Source: Arctopsyche grandis (Eukaryota > Arthropoda > Insecta > Trichoptera > Hydropsychidae). Taken from it: a stretch of 64,000 bases of DNA. The notes below the pieces were generated by a model, which saw only the letters and a program-made list of their open reading frames with translations, was not told the origin of the DNA and did no database searches. The translations under genes and the position numbers were made by a program. Position 1 is the stretch's first letter. Every line of letters begins with the position of its first letter. The DNA lies in assembly GCF_051622035.1 (NCBI RefSeq), contig NC_135364.1, positions 25,536,501-25,600,500 on the forward strand, in the 5' to 3' direction. Positions 58,291-64,000 of the stretch are shown here, one piece after another.

Positions 58291-58434
58291 ATGACCAAAA
58301 ATCAGCGCTGGGACGATATTTTTGGCACAAAAATGGTTCACTATTGTCAACCATGCTTTTTTGTTCTACTGCTTTCTAGCGGTCTATTATTATTTGACGA
58401 GCACCCAGCCAACGCCTAAGACTACTCATGACTA
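58286..58434. mobile_element. Foldback element 3 of a row of four
   Basis: From GTGATGACCAAAAATCAGCG to AGACTACTCATGAC; inside TTCACTATTGTCAACCATGC, TTTTTTGTTCTACTGCTTTC, GGTCTATTATTATTTG. Confidence 0.6.
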
Positions 58435-58596
58435 CAGGGCGGCGACTCGCAGATGCTTTTCCAAATAAAATAGACCACTCCATTAGTGCTCAAAGCAAGA
58501 GGGAGAAAAAAGCATAGTTTTTCTAAGAAATTAATAATGGTGAACCGTTTTTTGTGTGAAAAAAATCCATCTACCGTCGAAGACTTGTCATGAGAA
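58428..58596. mobile_element. Foldback element 4 of a row of four
   Basis: From CATGACTACAGGGCGGCGAC to GTCGAAGACTTGTCATGAG, opposite orientation: AATAGACC, GCTCAAAGCAAGAGGGAGAA, AATGGTGAACCGTTTTT. Confidence 0.6.
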
Positions 58597-58734
58597 GTCA
58601 CCCTAAATCGACACATATGTATGTACATACATATCCAAATACATAAACATATATTAAATTTAGACTAGCTGAATTAGCGGGGAGTGAATGCCGATTTATA
58701 TAAGCCGTTACACATTTGAGTTAGATAAATTAGA

Positions 58735-58870
58735 AAACTCTAACAGGAGACGGTCGAACTGGATTAAATAACCATTCAGATTTTGATTAAATAACCATTC
58801 AGAAAATTGACTAAATGATTGAACCCACAACCTCTCTACTGGTAAACAATCGCTTAACCAGTGAGTTCCT
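58735..58870 (-). mobile_element. SINE head fragment
   Basis: Minus strand: CTCACTGGTTAAGCGATTG head, GAGGTTGTGGGTTCAATCAT B-box region, then partial body (TCCTGTTAGAGTTTTCTAA). A 22-bp direct duplication (AAATAACCATTCAGA) lies at 58767-58802. Confidence 0.5.
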
Positions 58871-59300
58871 TTGGATTTTAGTTTATATTAGTGCTTTGCC
58901 CGTTGACATTTCAACGAATGATTTTCGAAAGGAATCTTTAACTTTTGTACTTTGTTTTGCCAAAAATAAAAAAAATCTTGAGGTCGAATTTACTCACGAC
59001 TATAAAACTTCATTTTGTAAACTTCGTATACATGTACATACATATGTATGTACTTAAAATATAAACTTCGTATACATATGCATATGTACATACGTAAATT
59101 AAAAAATCCACTTAAGTTTTACAATACACAATAAAGAAGTAAAAAAAAAACTCTACTACTGGTAAGAAGCTACATAGGTTTGTGAATTAATTATCAAGGG
59201 AGGGGGTAAGGGAGGAGGAATTGAGGCATTAGGGAGCCTTTTCCATCATTTCATAAAGTGCAACGCTTCGTGACGCTGACGTAACCATCAAAGCGATTTT
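58871..59300. other. No recognised gene
   Basis: Includes ATACATATGTATGTAC microsatellite runs (59030-59100) and a purine-rich AGGGAGGGGGTAAGGGAGGA tract (59198-59222). Confidence 0.35.
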
Positions 59301-59307
59301 CTATAAT

Positions 59308-59437
59308 ACCGGGTTGACACGATGCGAGTAGCTTGGAACAAATAGCTTGGACGTCCAAAAAGTTCAAAAACGTTTGGATCAACCGTTGCCACGCTGCGAG
59401 TAACGTCCAAGCTACTCGCATAATTTCAACCCAGTAT
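59308..59437. mobile_element. 130-bp foldback element
   Basis: ACCGGGTTGACACGATGCGA...GTAGCTTGGA and TCCAAGCTACTCGCATAATT...TCAACCCAGT are inverted ends of about 30 bp; the interior has an inverted pair too (AGCTTGGACGTCC / ACGTCCAAGCT). Confidence 0.75.
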
Positions 59438-59439
59438 AA

Positions 59440-60340
59440 ATAAGTTTGTGAGGTTATTTTTAAAGTTGCAAAAATCATAGCAGCAATGTATTGGAAGTAT
59501 CACTAATGTGCTCTAAGGACACAATATGTGTGCCTATGTAAAATTAAATAAATTAAATCTTATGACACGTGCATATTAGTGGCAATTTTTTATCGAGTAA
59601 GGATAAGTTCAGACGAGATGTGATCTGACATGACAGAAGGTGAGAAAATGATAGTTTGTTGATGGAATCATTGGAGTGTCCTTGTCGCGTCATGTCTCAC
59701 TACGTCACGTCGATATGCAATACAAATTGATTGATAAAAACCGTCATTATAAAAGTCGTCTCGTTATGAAATTAAGCATAATATGTAATTTCGACTTGAA
59801 TTGTAATAATCGACGAGAAATGTATGTAATATATACCTACATATATAGTGTGGTATAATAATACGAAAAGACGTATATTATGAAGTGTATAGAAAAGTTT
59901 GATTTGAAATCTTATAACTACGATTTTGAATTTCATTTTATTATTAATTTGATCAAATCGATCTTATTATGATTTTTTTCTGAAAATCTGAGCTGAACTG
60001 AAATTTCATATACATAAAAGTTTCAGCTTAATGTCAAGTAAAGTAATTCATTTATTGAAGATCAGCCATTATACTATTTTCTTCGACCCTTTAAATACAC
60101 ATGTGTGTCTTTCACGAGATAGTTTAATCCTTGTATCAATATCATGTCAAAATTAACACATATATGTATAAACCAGAAGTGGGATTATTTCCTTTTTAAA
60201 ACAGTCAAAAATTTTGTTTCCATGTGATTTTTTCCACACTACTGAACTTATCGAGCTAAAAAATTATTAAAAACTTTAACGATTTTAGTAAGATCAACTT
60301 TTCTTGCCAATATATAAAATTATTAGTAACGATAATAATT
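59440..60340. other. AT-rich, no recognised feature
   Basis: No gene or repeat family identified. Confidence 0.35.
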
Positions 60341-60495
60341 AGAGGTAGGACCGGAAGCGTGTTGGGTCTATTGCTATGGAAAGAGGGCAAACTACAAAGC
60401 TAGAGAGCATAAAAAAAAGGTTCATCATAAAAATGAACAAAGCACGGCGAAAAATGAACAATGAACTGCGCAAAGTTGGTCCGCCATTTAATAAT
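60340..60495. mobile_element. Foldback element, CTCTAGCTTTG family (diverged)
   Basis: GGTCTATTGCTATGGAAAGA, CAAAGCTAGAGAGCATAAAA, and GTTCATCATAAAAATGAACA are motifs of the family at 58.0-58.6 kb; ends are indistinct. Confidence 0.45.
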
Positions 60496-60849
60496 AATAG
60501 AATTATTCAAAATATAAAAAAAAATCAATAAAAATTGTCAATTTTTTAAAGTATTGGTAATTAAATAGGTACATATACATAAAAACTAATAAAAAATAAC
60601 TACATTCATAGTGTATGTGTATGAATTTCATACACAAATAAATCTATTTAATAAAAAAAGAGTAAAAAGAAGTATGAGACGGAGGAAATAATCGGTTTTG
60701 GCCAAAATAATATTCAACGATTTTATTTATAATGTAATTTAAATTCATGATTTTCATAAAGAAATTATTAAATTTCAATTCATTAGTGAAGTTGCTTCAA
60801 TAAAATTGAACATTCTAGTTGACACATACCGTAATAAAAAATATAATTA

Positions 60850-60935
60850 AAAACGGAGTCGGTCGATTTTTTGCGACTCTGATGGCTCCAACTCCACTTA
60901 AAACTCTCCGACTCCGACTCCACAGCCTTGGTTTC
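60850..60935. repeat. Short repeat rich in GACTCCGACTCCAC
   Basis: GGAGTCGGTCGATTTTTTGC, TGGCTCCAACTCCACTTAAA, CTCCGACTCCGACTCCACAG: degenerate array of GGAGTCGG-type hexamers joined to the LINE fragment downstream. Confidence 0.5.
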
Positions 60936-60949
60936 CATATCCTGGAGAA

Positions 60950-61375
60950 ACTAAATTTCTGGGCCCCGGAAAATCATAGAGTTTTAAGAAAACATGATAT
61001 ATTTTTGCCAATTAGGGCTAAATCAAACGTGCTCATGAACTCCCCCCTCTCGAGAGCTGTTCGACTCCTTAACTTACTGGCACATTACTTGGACCTATTC
61101 GATGCCAGTTATGTTGAGTTGGTGGAACACATCCTAAATAGCACGATATAAATTTTTCAATCTTATTTCTTTGTTTTTATTTTGTGTACATATTTTTTAC
61201 TTGATTTTTATTATTTTTTTATGATGTTTTTTTTTTATTTATGATTTTTATTATTTTTTATGATGTTTTTTTTATAATTTTTATGATTTTTATTATTTGC
61301 ATTATAATCACATAGACGCTTTGGGGCAACCTGTCAACTCTCTGTGGTATTGATTTTTTTTAAATAAAATAAAAT
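60950..61375 (+). mobile_element. LINE 3' end with last codons of RT
   Basis: Plus strand to 61151 encodes NHRVLRKHDIFLPIRAKSNV then LMNSPLSRAVRLLNLLAHYL and DLFDASYVELVEHILNSTI, the C-terminus of a non-LTR element (R..D.F..P..R....SP..RA.RLLN). The T-rich untranslated region ends TTTGGGGCAACCTGTCAACT...CTGTGGTATTGA followed by AAATAAAATAAAAT. Confidence 0.75.
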
Positions 61376-61379
61376 AAAA

Positions 61380-62470
61380 TGTTAGCCCTCTAATGTTTGT
61401 TCTGATAGCCGGTATGTGTGTGTCATTACCGAATTTTATATTTGACACTTCTTAATTTCCTCAAATACATATGTATATATGTATGTAGATAAAGTCATGG
61501 GCTGGCCACACTTGAATTTTTAAAGTACAAAGCATTTGACTTGCACCGTCTATGAACTGAACATTTTCAAGTGAATGCGTATTATTTTATTTGTTCTTTT
61601 GTTTTGTTTTTGTAATTTTCAACGCCGCCATGTTGGACAGTTCGTGGTTCGAGTTTGCGTTCGCGTTGACATAAAAAGAGACATTAACTCGGGGTGAGTG
61701 ATCTTTTCTCTTGACAGATTTCAAATATTCACCTTTTATCAAGTGTGCGTGTACACCAAATTGTTATTATATGTACGTACCAGTGGCGGATCCAAGAAAT
61801 TTGCAGGGTGGGGGTCATTTTTATTACACACATTTTTTTTTTAATAAGAAAATCACAAAGACTTAGATTATTATACAAGTAAATTTATTCGCATTTTATG
61901 AAATTATTATGTAGATAAGGCCCCCAATTTCAATAGAGTAATAATTTTCAAAAACGCATTTTAAAATTTTCGATTTTACGTTGAATTTGTCAGTGCGCTG
62001 AATTGTCGGGCGCTTAGTTGTCGTGCGCCTAGTCGTCTGCACCGAAAGGTCGGCGCTGAGTTGACATGCGCCTAGTCGTCGGGATATCTGTAACATTATC
62101 TCGGAAACCGAATTTATACAGTAAAAGCGGAAAATCTCAGTGTAGGCGAAGGATCATGGATCAGCTGCATACACAGAGCTTTTATTCTCATGTAACGCCG
62201 TTGAATGTTGGTGGAACGGTGTTCCGGCAACTTTTTATCTCACCATTTTTTTATGTTTCAAACGAATATTCTATATAATATAATCTTTTCCAATAAAAAA
62301 GTGATTTCCGGCACATTTTTTTCAAAAAAATCCCTGATTATACACATTTTATACCTGAAGGGCAAAGTGGTCTGCTCACACCACTTTGATTCAATAATGT
62401 TACTTTTTGGACCAAAAAGGCGCGTTTGAATTGCGTTTTTAAACGCCGAATGCGAATTTTAATTATTATG
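61380..62470. other. No recognised gene
   Basis: 61990-62085 carries a repeated motif (TTGTCGGGCGCTTAGTTGTC, GTGCGCCTAGTCGTC, ATGCGCCTAGTCGTCGGG), likely mobile-element debris. 61620-61700 is less AT-rich. No exon supported. Confidence 0.35.
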
Positions 62471-62474
62471 TATA

Positions 62475-62926
62475 TCTATATACATATGTATGTATATATG
62501 TATATATATACAAATTAATACCTGTCTGTGTGTCTCGAATAGGCTCCCAAACCACTAAACTGATTACGATGGAATTTTCAGGATTTGTTGTATACATGTT
62601 CGGGAAGGTTACTGTAAAAAAAATCGCCCAAAAACGGGAACGTAGACGGGAATGAGTGGCATTGCAACGCAATAATTTATAATGTTTTCGTTGCGTTGTT
62701 AGGGTAAAATTAGCAAACAATTAAATAATTTCAAATGTGTTTGAAATATTTGCCTGCATTTTTCCGAAAAATGGGAACGAGAACGAGAACGAGAACGGGA
62801 ACGGGAATTGCATGCGTTATTGTGACTTTAACTCGGGAACGGGAATTGCATGCGCTATTTTTAAATATAAAAAGTTATTATTATTATTATTGTTGTGGCA
62901 TTGCAACGCATGCCAGGTTCAGCTAG
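62475..62926 (+). mobile_element. Helitron, second family
   Basis: Starts near TCTATATACATATG, then CCTGTCTGTGTGTCTCGAAT, CACTAAACTGATTACGATGG, and ends CATTGCAACGCATGCCAGGT then TCAGCTAG before T, the common insect Helitron end. The interior has (GAGAAC)n and ACGGGAATTGCATGCG repeats. About 450 bp, non-autonomous. Confidence 0.8.
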
Positions 62927-63000
62927 TGTATAATATTATGTAGTCCTTTAAGGTGGTGGCCATTGATCCGCCAGTAATATGTACGTATATATGTATGTTA

Positions 63001-63599
63001 AACCGAATCCATGAAATTGTCTATTACAAGCATTCGGCAAGAGAATTGCCGAATGCGTGAAAAATGCAAGCACGTTGCCCAGTTCACGGATTCCGTAAAT
63101 TCTTTGCCGAATGCGTGAACTGGACAGCGTGTTATATTATAACCAAGTGTCAAAGTGACAGCTGAATAAGGATGTTTAATTTAGTTTAATTTACATATTA
63201 TTATGTATAGTATGACTACATACATATGTTGCACTGTTAAAATATTGATCAAAATGTATACAAATGGCATTAATTTATGTATAAGTCATATGAGATGATC
63301 GAAACATATGTATGTAGTCATATTATACATAATAATATGTAAATTAAACTAAATTAAACATCCTCATTCAGCTGTCACTTTGACACTTGTCCACGCTGTC
63401 CAGTTCTAAAAAACAACGCCGGAGCGCTGCTGTCTATTTGCCGATTCCATGCTTTGAGCAGACAAATTCTTGCCGGGTACACGCATTCGGCAAAGAATTT
63501 GCCGAATCCGCGAACTGGGCAACGTGCTTGCATTTTTCACGCATTCGGCAATTCTCTTGCCGAAAGCGTGTAATAGACAATTTCACGGATTCGGTGTAA
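63001..63599. mobile_element. 600-bp foldback element with nested hairpins
   Basis: Ends AACCGAATCCATGAAATTGT (left) and ACAATTTCACGGATTCGGTG (right). The arms match over about 220 bp: GAATGCGTGAAAAATGCAAG, CACGTTGCCCAGTTC, GTGTCAAAGTGACAGCTGAA, GATGTTTAATTTAGTTTAAT, ATGACTACATACATATGTT. The right arm carries about 85 bp extra (63405-63495). Each arm holds its own small hairpins (GCATTCGGCAA gagaa TTGCCGAATGC). Inner loop 63235-63300. No coding capacity. Confidence 0.9.
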
Positions 63600-63608
63600 C
63601 ATATAGAC

Positions 63609-63835
63609 TGGCCGCGCACTAGGCAGCCAGGCTGCCGCAGCCAATCTAACATACGGTGGCTCATTGGAGCCCGCGCACTAGGCAGCCAAGAATTTCTGGC
63701 TGCGGCAGCCAATAGATCGCGTACGATTGCACGGCAGCCAGCTGGCTGCACGCAGCCACAGCGTGCAAGGTAGAACTGACTGGCTAGTATGTGGCTGCCT
63801 TCAGTCTCCGCGCACTTGTCGTAGCAGCCAGAAGT
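63609..63835. repeat. GCAGCC-rich leader, possible transposon end
   Basis: CGCGCACTAGGCAGCCAG occurs at 63613, CGCGCACTAGGCAGCCAA at 63672, and a third, changed copy (CGCGCACTTGTCGTAGCAGC) at 63810. Between them GGCTGCGGCAGCCAA and CAGCCAGCTGGCTGCACGCA form local hairpins. Direct and inverted subterminal repeats like these are usual in DNA transposon ends; they lie directly before the MADF-type gene. Confidence 0.6.
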
Positions 63836-63874
63836 ATTTTACGCTCCGAAACTAGTTTTAACTTCTTTTTGAAA

Positions 63875-64000
63875 ATGAGTTTCGATACAGAGAAACTAAT
63901 TCGAGAAATCGAAAATCGTAAGGCAATATGGGATATGTCTTCAGAAGAATATAGAGATCGGGATGTGAAAATACGAAGATGGGAAGAAATCACAAATACA
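63875..64000 (+). CDS. MADF-domain protein, N-terminus (cut by window end)
   Basis: ATG at 63875 opens 42 codons with no stop before the window ends: MSFDTEKLIREIENRKAIWD, MSSEEYRDRDVKIRRWEEIT, NT. This is the start of a MADF (Myb/SANT-like) domain, whose pattern is xLIxxVxxxxxLWDxxxxxYxxxxxxxxxWxxIxx: the Trp of IWD, the Tyr of EEYRDRD and the Trp of RRWEEI are in place. MADF proteins bind DNA; many are host transcription factors (Adf-1 type), others are the second protein of PIF/Harbinger transposons. The GCAGCC-rich repeats just upstream favour the transposon reading, but the rest of the gene and the transposase are outside the window. Confidence 0.75.
   Translation, partial: MSFDTEKLIREIENRKAIWDMSSEEYRDRDVKIRRWEEITNT

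Overview
The window looks like nuclear DNA of an insect or other arthropod. It is strongly AT-rich, its genes are split by short introns with GT/AG ends, the ubiquitin-L40 and COX7A-type genes are of animal type, and much of the space is filled with transposon debris: tRNA-derived SINEs, non-LTR retrotransposon 3' ends, short Helitrons, Harbinger-like MITEs and foldback elements. A mitochondrial ND4 insert decodes best with the invertebrate mitochondrial code. I cannot name the order or species. All gene models were built by eye from splice consensus and frame continuity.

Layout. 1-1.6 kb: 3' end of an unrecognised multi-exon gene (+). 1.7-3.9 kb: a TIR element and two LINE remnants. 4.1-4.85 kb: ubiquitin-ribosomal protein L40 fusion gene (-), with its untranslated first exon and TOP-like start. 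5.6-6.2 kb: two MITE copies. 6.4-8.1 kb: a three-exon COX7A/COX7A2L-like mitochondrial protein gene (-). 8.5-8.8 kb: ND4 NUMT. 9.7-13.3 kb, perhaps to 15.3 kb: a ten- or eleven-exon coiled-coil gene resembling CCDC170 (+). 16.3-18.2 kb: Helitron ends and a 474-bp Harbinger-like foldback MITE with a TAA target duplication. 18.5-19.2 kb: a three-exon gene for a small, probably secreted, histidine-rich protein (+).

From 20 to 38 kb almost everything recognisable is repetitive. It includes a nearly perfect 279-bp palindrome at 25.04-25.32 kb, SINEs, and LINE 3' ends related to CR1/Jockey types. At 38.3-39.0 kb a GC/CpG-rich stretch ends in a short first coding exon (MPSKEAVITVLITA) with a strong donor, suggesting the promoter and first exon of a gene with a very long first intron. 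From 39 to 56 kb there is no coding exon I can support. This part holds SINEs, LINE pieces, a TIR MITE, a (TA)n tract and several less AT-rich, homeodomain-site-rich islands that could be intronic enhancers. At 56.4-57.7 kb lies a seven-unit tandem array of 183 bp (61 codons). At 58.0-58.6 kb four foldback elements stand end to end. At 62.5-62.9 kb is another Helitron, at 63.0-63.6 kb a 600-bp foldback element, and at the right edge a GCAGCC-rich leader runs into the start of a MADF-domain gene cut by the window end, probably part of a Harbinger transposon.

The recognised host genes (L40, COX7A-like, CCDC170-like) are unrelated housekeeping or structural genes and form no functional cluster. 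I found no convincing new multi-gene system. The most unusual items are the perfect palindrome, the in-frame satellite, the rows of foldback elements and the candidate MADF/Harbinger element.
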